Assembly (NCBI RefSeq): GCF_900496995.4
Contig: NC_044005.1
Span: 32,427,363-32,491,362, forward strand
Length of the DNA: 64,000 nucleotides
Direction of reading: 5' to 3'
DNA from: Aquila chrysaetos chrysaetos
Lineage: Eukaryota; Chordata; Aves; Accipitriformes; Accipitridae
Shown: positions 33,091 through 46,465 of the stretch, piece by piece
Position numbering within the stretch: the stretch's first letter is position 1
Layout: the number at the start of each line of letters is the position of its first letter
The notes under the pieces: model-generated
Told to the model about the DNA's origin: nothing
What the model saw: the letters and a program-made list of their open reading frames with translations, nothing else
The model's database searches: none
Position numbers and translations under genes: made by a program

Positions 33091-35657
33091 GGTTATGTTT
33101 CCTAGGGACTTTTTAGAAAACAATGTTTAATATAATCGAGCTATAAACTCCACCTAAATGATGAAATCATGTCGTAGCTCCGGAAACACTAACAGATAAA
33201 TAATTTCCATTTACCTGCTAGCAGAATACTAGCAGAGGATGGCATTACACTTTATTTTCACACTCATTTCAAAACAACAATGAAGGGGTAAAGGAAAGGC
33301 TCCCAAGTCCTCGTACACGTTGGAATTAATAAAACGGTATTTGTTTAGGAGCAGATCACTTTTTTTTTTCCTTCCAAGGCGACTACAAGCTAATTTCTGG
33401 GTGATACTAAATAGTGAATCCGCAAAAGCCAGAAGCGTGTTCTCACTGAGGGTCGGGATCCTGTCCCGCTAAGGCTTCGCTGAAAGGCTCTCACAGTGAG
33501 CCGCCTGGATTCCCGCGCCTTCCCTTATTTTACCTTACAGAAGCGCGGAAAAACCAGTCGTGTTTGACTGTGCTAAATGTACCTAAGAGATACCTTTTCG
33601 CGCAATCGCGCGGTTTGCAAACGGTAGTTTATCTATTGTGGTGGGCACGTGTTTTGTCATATGAAATTAACTTGTGAAAGCCTTTGTATCATTTTCTGAT
33701 TTGTGTTTGGCGACAGCGCGGATCATATCTCATCGCGTTGATGGTTGATACAATTGCTAAATTAAAGGCGTGTTTTCGGCTTTGAAAAACAACAAAAAAA
33801 CAACCCTCTGAGAGCTCATCCTCAGCAAAACAACCCGAGGAGCAGGATAATAACATAGCGCAATATTCTCCATGCTTGTGCGGTATCTCCATATACTTCT
33901 GTATCATTCTGCGTCTCTATTGTCTATGCCTAAAGATAGCCAAGTCACTCCTGGGCTTCTTATCTATAATCGCCACCTAAAAGAACATACGGGCAGTATA
34001 CGGATAATCGCTCTAATTGCTTGGAGGTCTGTAATCGGCGTTATATTTTTTCCGTGTCTTTATCTGTTCTCCCGCGGTAAATATTAGCAACCGAACTGCC
34101 CGTCTTGACGTGTTTCTATGTTTGAGCCCCAAGAAGCCCACCAAATCGCTACAATAAAGTGACCAAACCTTCCTATGCACGTCGCAGTTTTGTTTTCTCT
34201 ACTTATGTTCTGCTTCTCATCTCAGAGGAGGATACCGCGTTGAGCCAAGTGTTCTGGTTTAGGCGCTCCTCCGGACTTTCGGATTTTAAGTCTAAAGCTT
34301 CCAGTATGTTGGGGCTGAAATTATGATTTTCCACATTTCAAAAGGGACGAGGCTCTATTTATAAATGTTACAGAAGGTTTCGTTACTTCAGGAACAACAA
34401 AACAGGAATAGAGCTGCAATTTTCAAGAAAATAGGATTTCAAAATACAGAAATAAAAAAAGTAGCGGAGACGATGTATAATTCAATCAAATTACAGAAAA
34501 TTGCTTTAAAATTCAGAACAGTAGCGATCCATTATGTCTCTGTTTTATTAGTGACAAGTACAATTACTCTAAAATAAAGAACACTGGTGAATATATAATT
34601 GGCTGTAATCATGTTAGTGTTTGAATAAAAATGACGGGGACATTTAACACTTTGACAACAAAATGTTCAGAAACAACTTATTTATTCAAACAGTTTTTAT
34701 TTGCATCCACGTGAAGGAGAAACACACTTTTGCTTACGACAAATCAAGGCTTTTTCACTTTCAATAAATATAGAACTAAAAAAAAAAAGGATTATTAATT
34801 ATTTTATTATCCAAGGCTTAATAAAGTCTCCTGAGTACGACTGTATTATTATTGATTACTCAGTACCCAAAGGACGCCATCTACAGGAAAAGGTCTTTAG
34901 GCTTAACACAAATCTAATCACTGTTGATTTAAAGAAAAAAAAAAAAAAATCAGAGTTAATATTCCTCTATAAACCCGGCTCCGATTTTACCCACAACACC
35001 GATCACAATATTTGCTTTGTAATTGCTTCTTGCGATTCAGTTTGTTATAATTTGACACGATCTAGGAATCTGTTACAAGAGGCCTTTTCTCTGAGATACG
35101 GCGTTTAAAAAAATACACTGAACTCCACGAAGAAGCACTTTTTCTCCTTCTAAAGCGACTCTTTTCTCTCAGGATTGACTTGATCGTCCCTGAAAACGCA
35201 GAACAGCCCATGAGATCTCTCCCTTCAAACCAAGCGTGTGGAAGATGCTTGCAAAAGAGCCCTGAAAACAAAACAACTTGACTGAAGGCAGCTTGTGCAA
35301 CAATTGTGTCGTGGAATACCTAACATTTCTTTATCTTTAACTTATTTCCTTTTGGATAATGTCAATAAATATCAGCTATGCCAAGCATACTCTCATCTGT
35401 TCTTACAGTACACCCTTTGCCCCATAGCCTGGTACTTAAAGGTGCCGTTTAGCCGTGTTACTCCTTTCTGAGCCCTTGCTGGGAAAGCCATCGAAGTAGA
35501 AAGGGTGCCCCTTAATATTTTGATCATACAAATACAGACCCGCGGAGATGGCATATGCCCTCCGTGATGTGACTCCAACACCCCGGTTCAAACTACAGAA
35601 AATGCGAGGAGAGGAGAGCTAGAGGAAACTTTCAGGACTCCTCTTTCTGCGGGCTGC

Positions 35658-35683
35658 TTTTTTTTTTTTTTTTTTTTTTTTTT
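35658..35683. repeat. Poly(T) tract T26
   Basis: Twenty-six consecutive T. No retroposed body is recognisable on the opposite strand. Confidence 0.9.
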
Positions 35684-35772
35684 GTCCGGTTTTAATTCCG
35701 AACGAATTTTTCTTTTTTCTGTTTTAATTTCCTATTTATCCTCCCCTCTGGACAAGTCTCCAAATTTCTGCC

Positions 35773-35796
35773 GTGTGTGTGTGTGTGTGTGTGTGT
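35773..35796. repeat. (GT)12 microsatellite
   Basis: Twelve perfect GT units. Confidence 0.95.
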
Positions 35797-35860
35797 ATGT
35801 GCTCATAAGGGGGTGGACCCGACACTGACCCGTGCGGATCCTGACTCCCGTGCGGCGGAG

Positions 35861-35885
35861 CGCAGCGCAGCGCAGCGCAGCGCAG
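35861..35885. repeat. (CGCAG)5 pentanucleotide repeat
   Basis: Five perfect CGCAG units in a short GC-rich patch. Confidence 0.95.
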
Positions 35886-36309
35886 CCGGGCTGCGCCTTC
35901 ACAGCCGGCTCCCAAATGTCTCCCCTGGCCAGGAGGGTTTTGCCGGCCCTTGCGGCTCCTTACAAATAAAGTAGCTCTGGCTTCTTTCTAACGCAGGCCA
36001 GAGATCTGGACCGGCTTGGAAAAAATTCAGGGGTGGATTAAACTATGCAGTCAGGATTCAAAAGCAGAAGTGCGTTGACACAAAGGCTGACAAAAAATGA
36101 CCCCCGGTGCACCCTGGATTTTACGTGTTATTTCCGAAACCGGAGAAAAAAGCCTGGAAACTATTTGTGCTCCCGCTGGGATCAGGCTCAAAGTTTATAC
36201 CGAAGGTGTCCCTCTGCCTTCTCACTTCTGGGCATTGAGGGTGAGCGTCCCACATCGAGAGGCTGGGTCCTATCCCTGCTTTTAAACTTGAGGAAATCTC
36301 AGGAGAGGA

Positions 36310-37560
36310 GGTTTCCTTCCCTCGGGCCAGCCGCTCCCGCAGGCGCAGCCGGGGACCGGCGGGTCCCTCCCCGCCGGGGGCCGAGGCGGGGGCTCCCCTC
36401 TGAACCAGGAGGTCTGTCGTTTCTCGGGTGCCTCGTACCAAACCGCAGATGTCAGCCTTTCCCTACGTGTTCGGGCTGCTAATGCGGGCACTTCACACAA
36501 CAGAAATGCTCATCTCTGGAGCCTTTCCCAGGGCCAGCCGCCGATTTCGTGCGTCGCCTCTGCCGCAGGCGGCCCCGGGGCCCCGGGCGGGGGACCCCCG
36601 GTGCCCAGCAGCCGCTGCCGATGCGACCCTGATCCCCTCGGGGCCGAGCACCCCGCAGTGCCCCGGCGTCCCCCGCAAACGGGCCGAAGCACGAACTCCG
36701 CACGTCCCCGCGGGGACACGCTGCCGAGGTGCCCAGCTCGACACCTCCCGCGTGCCTTCGGCAGAGACCATGGTCCCGGTGTAATTCGCACCAAAAAGTC
36801 CCTCACCTAGCGGTCCCCCGCCCCGCCCCGGTGTCGCCAACTGAGGGAGCCCCGGCCGGGGCCTCAGAAAGCCTTGCCGCCCCTGGGACCCCCCAGTCTC
36901 TCCCCTGGGAACCCGTACCCGCGGTGCCCAGAGGAGGAGCGAGGGGCTCCCGCGGCTCCGCACGGGAGCGGAGCGGCGCCCGGCGGCCGTCCCCGGGCCG
37001 GGCGCGGAGGGGAGCGGAGGGGAGCGGCGGCGGCGGCGGCGCTCGGCGCCTTCCCGCGGGGAGGGCGCCCGATGCGAACGGCGCTGGCGACATCTAGCGG
37101 CCGAGGGCCGCCAGCGCCGGCCGCGCCGCTGCCCCGCGGTGCGGCGGGAGACGGCCAGCCCGGGGAGGGAGCGGGGCCGCCCGGGCTGCCCGGGAGCGGG
37201 GCATCGCGTCCCGCCCCCCCGCCCCTCGGCACGCGGTTCCCCGTTGATTTTCTAAGGAGCAGGCACCGTTGTACTCGCCCCCGCCGCAAACGCCGCGAAG
37301 TTTTCGGCGCAGTGTCGGTGTCGGTACAAAACGCGTGCTCCCTCTTCGAGGTGTCGTTTCTGCGTGTTTACGCACACGGGGCACTGAGAGGAAAAAAATC
37401 TAAACGCTTTCGCCTCCCCGCCCCTCCCCGCGCCCCTCCGAGACCTCCGTGAAAACAAAGGAGAGACGCGGGAGTGGCGGTCCCTTCCACCTTCCCCCTC
37501 CGAGGTGTCCCCGCGGGCCGGCACTCTCCCTTCCCGAGCCGAGCGTGGGCACTTCCCGGA
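36310..37560. other. CpG island 7
   Basis: About 1.2 kb of CpG-rich DNA, including GGAGGGGAGC-type repeats and (CGG)n around 37005-37045. Overlapping frames on both strands look compositional. It is the largest island on the 5' side beyond the FOXG1 promoter island. A non-coding RNA promoter or Polycomb island is possible. Confidence 0.8.
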
Positions 37561-39649
37561 GCTGTGAAGAAAAAAAAAAATCAAAACCAAACCAATATTG
37601 TTGAGACACCGCTGGCGAAACGAGGCCTTACTACTTAAATCTTAGTGTCAGCTCTCATTAACAGCTCAAGTCATCTTTTCCCCCGGGCAGACCTTGTCTG
37701 GTCTATCGACTTAATGGAAAACAAAACACATGTTTGTATTCTATTATTACAATCTCGTTCCTTGCCTTGCGGAGAGCAGGGACAGGCTTCGCCTGCGTCG
37801 CGAGGGGCTTCCCGAAGCGACAACGCTTTCCCTTCGTTCCTCCCTCCTAGGAAAAGTTAAGGATTCCGGCGTCCGTCTCCTGCCCTCCCTCATGAATAGG
37901 GGCTGCAATGGCAGCCTCAAGAAAAGGCTTTCACTGAAGCAGCGGAGGCTAAAAGAAGTCCGAGAAAAATAGTTACCGGTATGTTCAGCCAAACTTAGAA
38001 AAGCACAATAGTCTCTGCGGGAAACTCGGGGCGTTATTTGTGCATCAGGTGAAGTGCTCGGCGGCTCGGATCCAGCTGCCAGGACCACAGCATCGCCCAG
38101 GGAAGCCGGCCGTGAGGAGACGAGCACGCTAGGCAATAACAAGCGACAGACTGAGAGTTTCGAGCCAACCCAAAACAAACAAACAAGCTCCCCCGACTCT
38201 CCCACCGGGAAGGTGGCTTTGATAAGGAAGCAGGGAAAGTTTTCAAGAGCTGCAGACGCTTTTGCAAATGTACTTTAATGTATTTTAACTCGTCTGTGCA
38301 GAACAAGCTTTTTAAATTATTATTCCCCCCCCCCCCCGAGGCAATGGAAGGGGGAGGGTGGGAGTAAGAGCTTGATAAAAGGAAGTAATACATTTCTCAC
38401 CTAGGGAAAGCAGGAGAGGTCTGTACGAGTGGCGACCTGACCTGAATAAGGGAAAGGATTCGTGGTGCACGAAAATAAATGATACATTTCACCCCACCGC
38501 CCCCAGCGCCTTCGCTGGGGTACGGGTCTGTGCGTAGTTCCAAGCACAGGGCACTTGAACCTGACAAGAGTAACCGATCGAAACGAGCTGTCTTAATGTT
38601 CACCTCTTTGCTCTATTGACTCAGATCTTTTTAAGCCATCTCCAGCTGACCATTCCCCCCCCCCCCTGCCTTCCCCCGCTTCGGGACGCGCAGATCTCAA
38701 TAGGGAAGGTGCGAAGGTGGAATTGCCCAGAGGCGGCACCGCTCCCTGCGCGGCTGCGGAGTCGGGCTGCTGCGTCCCAGCGGAGGGAGCAGGGCCCCGC
38801 TCCCGGGTCCCTCTCCCGCCGGGGGTCCCTCTCCTGCCAGGGGAACCCGGCCGCCTCGGGCATAGAGAGCAGGGCCCACAACTTTCCCGCTTTTGAAGCG
38901 GCGTTTCCTCTCAAGCGCTTGGCTGTAAATAAACGCTATGGCAGTAACAACACAGCCGTCCTGCAGTCAGAGCGGAGGCTGCCTCTGCACCTTTCCTCTG
39001 CGACACACGCCGTCAGCGTTTTAATTCCAGCTCCAAAGGGAACCTGCAATTATGAGCCCCCCTCGTCCCCTCCCGCTCGCGTTCTCTTGTTTGAAACACT
39101 CACTGAGGAAGGTTATTTGGATTGCGAGTAAAATCAAACAGGGAGGGGAGGAAGAAAAAAAAAAAGCCCCACAAACCCAACAACCCAGCAAACCCTCCCA
39201 TTTGCTATTTACAAAACTCATTGTCATGCTTCACTCAGGCTGTCTGCCTAGCTTGGGGAAATAAATGTGACTGCACCAGAGACAAAGCCGATGCAGCTGT
39301 ATTTGAATTTCTCAAACACTGTCAAACGTGCTCTTGTCTCATAATTCTCGGGGTTGTTGTTGTTATTATGATCATCATACCTAACGTGAACATACTCGAA
39401 AGAGAGGTGCTTGGCGGCGTGGAGACCGCGTGCCGGTCGGAAATGCACAGAGATTCCTTATGCAAAAAGCCCAAGGTTCCTTCCCCCTCCTGCTTGGAAG
39501 CCTGGGCGGAAAAACTAAGGAAAACTTGAGACGTCTAATTTCCCTCTTTTTTTCTTTCCTCCTTTTTTTTTCCTTTTGGTTTTGTTTGGGTTTTTTTGGA
39601 CGTTCCTTGTGTTTCCCCGATTCCCGCAGAAGTGGGTGGGTTTGACTGC
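37561..39649. other. Non-coding interval with a small CpG-rich patch
   Basis: No gene supported. C13 at 38325-38337 and C12 at 38655-38666. A small CpG-rich patch lies at about 38690-38880. The rest is unique. Confidence 0.55.
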
Positions 39650-40530
39650 CTAATTCCCCAGATGATAACCCGCTTCGGCAACCGCGGAGGGGAGGAGAAC
39701 GAGACTACGGGTCTCTTGCAAGGGGAAAGGTGTCCGCTGGATGTCACGTCCCAGCCGTCGTGTCAGCTTCCCTCTCTGGAGCGTCGTTGGGAGCCTGCCA
39801 GTATGTTTGACTTGGCCAGGGCCGTTACGAAGCAGATCCCTGCCCTCGACTCCGTAGGAAAGGAGGAGGCTAAAGCACACCGGGGCCACCTCAGGAGGTG
39901 TCCCTAAGGGAGTACCTTGGCGCAGTCCCACGTCTCTCGCCTTAGCTGCCCGGCTGCTGACGAGGACGGGTAAACCCTGCCGGCCCCCTCCCCGGGCGGC
40001 CTCGCCGAGCCGCCTCCGCCCGGCCCCGCCGCGGCTGCGGGGAGCGCGCCTCGAGGTGGCGGGAGCGGCGGGCGCCGGCCGGCCCGGCGCGGCCCGGCCC
40101 GGCCAGGGAAGGAGCCCCCGGCACTTCGGCGGCCGCCCCGGCTCAGCCCTCGGGTCCCCTCCTCCTCCCGCGGCCCTTGGCACGTCCTCCGAGGCCGGCC
40201 CGTGAGCCGCTGCCTTGCCCAGCGGCGCCCGAACGCTGGGCTTTGGGCGAAAAAATGGGGTCCCGACGGCCGGGGGGACCCCCCCCCGCGCCCCGAGGCG
40301 TAAGCCCGGACCTCGCCATCGGCCCGGGGAGCCTCTCCCCCAGCCGTCCTTCTTTCTAGTCGGCGTCGTCGTTGGCACCCTTCTCAGAGAGGCCTCCCGA
40401 GCCCTTCCGCGGGGAAAAGGTCCGGCCTCATCACCCCTGTCCCGCAGGACCACCGGCCCTGGGCAGGGCCGCCCTCGCCCCAAAGCCCGCTTCGTTTCTG
40501 TAACGCCCTCGGCGGGCTTCGTTGCACCGT
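39650..40530. other. CpG island 8
   Basis: CpG-dense DNA, strongest at 39960-40330. The 308-codon frame on the minus strand (39650-40576) is Arg/Gly/Pro/Ala-rich with no domain and competes with frames on the other strand, so it is not called as a gene. This is the last island before the CpG-poor right part of the window. Confidence 0.75.
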
Positions 40531-43500
40531 GTCCTTCGGTAAGTGGAAGCAGGGAAATGAAAAGTAATGCGATCAATTATTATTTTTATACCATATTTAT
40601 GGACGGGGAGAAGTAATAACAGTTATTTACTTTGTCGAAGCGTTTATTTCACGCTCGGTATATTTCCTTACAATCGGAGAACCGACGTGGGAAAAATAAG
40701 CACAAATAAATTAAAGTAACGAAAATACGTTTTTAGCAAAAGGCGATCCTTCTCCTGTCTAATTTTCCCGGGTGCATTTCTTCCTCCTGACATTAATTCA
40801 AATGAACGAAAGGGCTAAATAGATTAGTCTCTAGCCCTCAAGTCAAGCAAGAAGCAAAATAATCATTTACTTGTCTGCCCCCTTCATTAAAAAATACTTT
40901 TTTCTTTCTTTCCTCCCTTCAAATCGGGGATAAAGAACAATCAAAAAGCAAAGCAGCCAGGAGGGCAGGAACTCGTGCGGGTCTCTCGAGGGTACCCCTG
41001 CTCTCCCCCCAGTCCTGCGGGCTCCCCTTTCCTCCCTCTCTGCCCGGGTATCGCCTCCCCTCCTCGGCGCAGGACTGCGGGCTGCTCGAACCCCTCCTGC
41101 CCTGCCTTTGTCCCTTTTGAGGCTTGTTAGCTTCTCTAATTTGTTAGCAGCACTTCGGCTGCCTCCCCTCCAGCCCCCAGTGTGAGGCGGGGAATGATGC
41201 CAGGGCCAGGGAAATACACGCCACTCTGGGATTTCACAGTCGTGGTAATAGAGCTTTCACATGCACATATCACATACATCAGGGTCATCTCAGCGAGGGG
41301 GACAGGGAAGGGCGGGGGAGAGGAGAATTGAAAAAAGATAGAGTTCTTCCACGTGTATCAAGGACTTCAAATAGAATAGTGCTTGATACCTAGGTAACAC
41401 TTCCCTATTGCTGGCTCTTGGTCGTCTTTGAATTGCTTCATTTCCCATATTCCAGCTATTTATTTGATCACCAGCAACTGTGTGCAACAGTGTCCCAGGC
41501 TGGGTGACCCGTGCCAGTAATGGGCAAGAAAAAAAAAGACTCCTGGCACGGCCAAGGTCACCAGCAAATGCTCTACAAGGAGTTGCGTGAACGACTCAGT
41601 TTGTCCCGGCCACACGGAGCAGCCGGTGCCTCCCTGCCACAGGGCCGCCGTGCTAGAGCTGCCCCGGGCCGAGGCCGTGGCCATGGGTCTGCTCCAGGCT
41701 GAGAGTGGGGCTGGGAGCTCTCTGACCAGCAACCAGCACTTCTGCAACCATCCCTTTCTTCACTCATTCCCACCCCCTCTAGTTGCTCCTCAGGCAAAGT
41801 GACACTTCTTATGGACCAAGGCACCTTGCTGCTGGATCTGCCAGGGCAAGAGCAAAATATCCTGGAGAGGATGGGGCAGCTCATCAATTCCTACAGCTGT
41901 TATTTTTGGAAATGCTTTTTTTGTATCAGCCTATAAACCCTCTGCAAAACCTGCAGTTTCCAGTCTGTTTTCTCTTTTGGGGATAGCAACGTGCTACCCT
42001 TTTCCCTAGCTACCTAGTTTTTGTTCAGTGCCCATAAACAGTATATCAGATGATATTAGCTGGATTCAGAGCCTTTAACATCTTCCTCCCTGTTGTGTGG
42101 TTGGGGCTGCCCCCCAGATAAGGTCCCACCAGCACCAAGAGACACCTACTGTCAGTGTGCTTCAGGGCCCTAGCCTTGTGCCCTGATCCTGAACAACAGG
42201 GAAAAGGGCCAAAGACGAAACTCAACATGCAGCCGGGCCCTGCAGATCCCTCCATGCAGTACAGCCCTCCCTTTTGCAGCATGGCCTGCTCAGGACTCGA
42301 GCATCAGGCATCCCCCAGGGAACCTACAGGGCCAATGTCGCACAGGCTGCGTGGTTTCTGGCCCCACGCTTCAGTCCGCCGTTCCAAAGCCCAGCAGAGC
42401 CAGCTGGTCTAGCTGGAGGGGTCCTCTGTTCCCTCAGGAAAGACAGGCCACAAGAGAAACATGGCACCTGGAGGTATCTTTATGTTTACAGTCCTGAAAG
42501 AAGGGACAGAATAAAGGAGGAAGATACTTGTTCTTGAGACCCAAAGTGCTCGGGCTACTTCGGCACAGCGTTATTGCTTGAGCGGCTCTACCTCTGACAG
42601 TAGTACACTTGGCACTTAGATAAAGTGCTTCCAATCTGTGAGCCAGTTAATTCTCCTGGTAGCTGTCTGAGATTATAGCCCTATCTTTCAGACAAAGTAA
42701 GGCAGACAAGTGAAACCTCTAGAAAGTTTATAACCACAAATTACTTAATTTTTTTTTTCTCAAGTGAACTATTTCAGTTGAGTTAGACAGATTACTTTGT
42801 ATAACAAACCATCTGAAAGCTACCGGGAAGTTTCCAACATATTAAAAATGGCAATCGTATTTAAACTCTGGGAAGGATAATTGTTTGCCCTTGCTGTATG
42901 TTTTGCATTCTTGAAGTGTATCTTTTAAGGCATAATATACATTTTGAAATCCCATATATGCATCTTTACAATAGTAATGGCTTTCCACAAGCTCTGTGGG
43001 AGGTGACATTTCAGCAAGATACTTCCCCTTGACTTTGTTTATTCCAGCAGTTTAAATTCTACCTCTGGTGATAGCTGTTAACTTGGCAATGTGAAAAGTG
43101 CTACATGATGTGTACTGTGCTCAGTCAGCTCATCAGAAGCTTACCAATTACGACTGTGGAGCCCATTCTTCCTGCCACAGCATGCCACCCACCATGCATA
43201 CCCGGGACAGCTGATCTTCACATGTGCATAAAATCTGAAAGTATGCACACATTTACACAGAGCCCATACAAAGCAGGCACAATAAGTCTGGTGCTTCTTA
43301 GAAGCCTTTTTGTTTCCTGCAATTGCTCATACATAGGCAGTTGTAGATAATTTCTTGCTCCCTGCCTGCCTTGGAAATGTCAAAAAGGGGAGCTTTCGAG
43401 CCCCACCCTGCAAGGGGATGAGCTTTGTGCCTGTCAGGCAGTCAGGATGCCTGTGTTTTGGGCAGAGGACCAAATTGCCAGGATGGCTGTGAAATAGGAG

Positions 43501-43689
43501 GTTGCAGGTAACAGGATCATCCATCTCACCTGCGGCTTGGTCTCCATCCACGTCTTCGATGCGCTTGCAAAAGGAGGTAACTGGAAGTAGATTGTGGACT
43601 CAATTAAATAACTGAAATATGCTGGAATGGCCCATGAGTTGGGCACCTCTGCATTATGAAGTGAAGAACTTTGTTAACAAAAGCCTTTG

Positions 43690-44165
43690 TAAGCCTATTT
43701 CCCCAGGATGAAATCTGATCTCTGTTTAAGGTCTCCTAATGACATCAGTGAGGCAAGATTTAATTCTAGACAGATGCTATTTGTCAAGCATGTAGGGAGT
43801 GATCAAGCTTCAAAAATAATGCTACCTTTGAGCATTCATTTTTGTTTGGAATATCCAACTGAACATACCAAATCCAGATTGGGCTTTTTGTTAAACCGTG
43901 ATTTGCACTTATCCAAAGATATTATTTTTCTTTATTTTGAAGCAACTATTTACAAAGTGATTTAGTGCCAGACTCTGTCACCTTTGACTGTAGTTTCTTT
44001 TGCATCAGCTAAAATAGAAGTAACTCTGTTCAAGTAAGCAGAGTAACACTAGTGAAAAACCAGAATAAATAATCAGAGAATCAAGCCCTTTGAATAGCAA
44101 ATGACTCCATAAATAGTCCCATTGATTTCAGTGGTATTTCATGGCATAAGTAGCTACATTAATGG
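43690..44165. repeat. Possible degenerate ancient amniote repeat fragments
   Basis: Contains stretches of the form CCCATTGATTTCAGTGG (44118-44134) and CATCAGTGAGGCAAGATTT (about 43743-43761). By recall these resemble the 'cattgacttcaatggg' type interspersed repeats of amniotes. No boundaries can be seen. Confidence 0.25.
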
Positions 44166-46465
44166 AAACAGCATACAAGACCCTTAGTGCTTGGACAGAG
44201 AAAAAAAAAAAAGAACTTATAATTATTTTTAAAAAATTATTCCATGGTGCATTAGTCAGTTGACATGTTACTAGCTTATTGTGTGACTTACCCAAGACAG
44301 AATCAAGTGAGTTGATGACAAGGATGACTCCTCTGTTAGCTGCTGTGACAATTCAACACACCTGTGACACAAAAGCTGTGTCCCTTATTTAAAAAACACA
44401 GAAAGCAAATAAAGCCATGCCAGTGAAATGGTTTCCATTACCTTTAAAAAAATGCTTCTTTAAGCAAGAAAGAACAACATATTAGTGAATGGAGTTGCCC
44501 CTTTTTGAGAGGTTTATGGACAGTATCGAAATATGAGAATGTCATAACATGGTGTCCCATGGTTTTATTGCTCTGAATGACTTTGAAAAATTCTTTTGCT
44601 TGCTTTTCCTTGAAATCTAGTAAAGAACTAAGTGAAGTCCAAACATGTTTTCTTAATTATGTTTCTTTGGCTAAACACATTTTAAAAAAATAGAGAAGTG
44701 TTCTCTGGAAATGTTTTGTGGCATCTTTAAGCCTGAATACGAGAACTGGGTCCAGATCCAGAGAGCAGTAAAACACCTACCCAGCTTTAAGTCTTCTGGA
44801 GCCAACAAAACTGTTGCTGGGATCTAATAGCTTTGCTGTGGACCTATTTCTGAAAGTGACTTTGGGTGGTTTGACTCCACTTACGGAGTTGGAACACGAT
44901 GCACGCGAGCAGAGGAAGAAACCGTGATAATCAGGGAGCATCACAGCCTGACTAGCAATGGTATCGGGTCCCCACACCTTCCTGCCAGTACTGAATTTGC
45001 TGTCAGCACACTCAGGGGTGCAGGTGATATATTTCAAGTATTCAATAAAGAACAGTGCACCCACGTACACAGTACTGCTGAAAACTTTTGTAATTACAGT
45101 AATTCTGATGAAACCACATCAGCTCTGTCCTTGCCTTCCTCTCATTGCTTTTCTTTGTAGTCTCTTCTTGTCATATGACATAATAACTGTAAAAAATGCT
45201 TTGTCCAAAACACAAACTCCCTGTTCCGAACACCGCTCTGCTATCAGCAGGAACAGTATTTCAAATAAGCTACTGGGCATTTGCCTCTATGAATAGCTGC
45301 TTCTTTGCTCATGCTAGACTGTAAAAAGCTCATATGTATCTTCCAAGTGCACATTTTTCATTAAGAACCTCCAGAGCACAAAAGGAAGAAGTCACAAAAG
45401 GTGAAAAAAAGAGATCTTTTGCTTTATCGCAAACAGTTCTCTGCTGCATCTCCTCTGTTATGACCAAGCTGTAGCTATTTTTTATTGAGTGTGGGACATT
45501 CTTATATCTGGGAACTTTTTTAAGGGAAGTACTTTGAATAAGGTTGTACAGTGCTGATTTTTCAATACTATCTGAAACTAGTCCATCATTTCTTCTCTTT
45601 CCATGTAACAGTGAAGTGTCATAAAACGGATAAAATGTTTCCTCTCTACCAGGTAAGGACAAAGCTGTGTAGCAGCCCGTACCTATGCCACCCATGGTGT
45701 TATCCCACGGCTGGAGGGGTGGAGGGTCTGCCTAGACCCCCAGTTTTGGGGAAAAGGCACTCTTTAGTGCTCACAATGTATGTCGCAATAGCAGTTGGAG
45801 GAGGTTAGGAGGAGGCTAGTCCCCTACAGTCCACTTTCCTAACCTTTTGGATTCGGAATAATGTCTTGCTGGTATAGGCTCCCACTGACTTATTGATACT
45901 CTCGAAACAGAGAGGACAAAGGGAAGCTGATGAGATATTTGTGAACCAATACAGCAGTGAAAGATTCCCAAGAATGGATTTCTCACAACCGCACCACAAG
46001 CCTGAAGGGTACTTGGTGCTGGATGCAGTTCTGATCCCTAGTCTCATAAAGACTAGCTCCCTGCTCTTTACAAAGTGGGACTGTAATATTAAAAAATAAA
46101 GAATTTTCTAGTTTGCTAGTAAAAAGGTTTCCCAAAGTCCCAGAAAACGTAAATGAAGATTCAAATGATGCTGTTTTCTGAAAATCGCTTGTTTCTAAAC
46201 AATCTCATGACATTTAGGCGGGAGAGGGATGATGCTTGGTTTATAATTTTTTGGTGTTTGGATAAATTTTTCCATACTTAGCCAAAAAAAAAAAAAAAAA
46301 AAGTTTTGAAAAGGATCTCACAAAATATTGTCTTGACTGAGTGATTGTATTCTGTCTTACTAAATTAAAAAAAGCCAACAATGCATAGTAGGATCTTCTG
46401 GGGGCTTTTAAGGGGTCTTATTTCTAAAACTTCTAAGTTTTCCTTTTTTATTTTCTGGACAGAAA

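Larger units (their letters stand above)
32361..36309. other. Non-coding interval
   Basis: No gene supported. It holds (TTTC)n at 32523-32541, an 11-bp perfect hairpin at 33030-33059, (CA)9 at 33073-33090, T26 at 35658-35683, (GT)12 at 35773-35796 and (CGCAG)5 at 35861-35885. 33100-35350 is mostly unique AT-rich sequence. Confidence 0.6.

Noticed and set aside
39650-40576. Open frame of 308 codons on the minus strand
   Set aside because: Same reason: CpG island composition, overlapping frames, no recognisable family.
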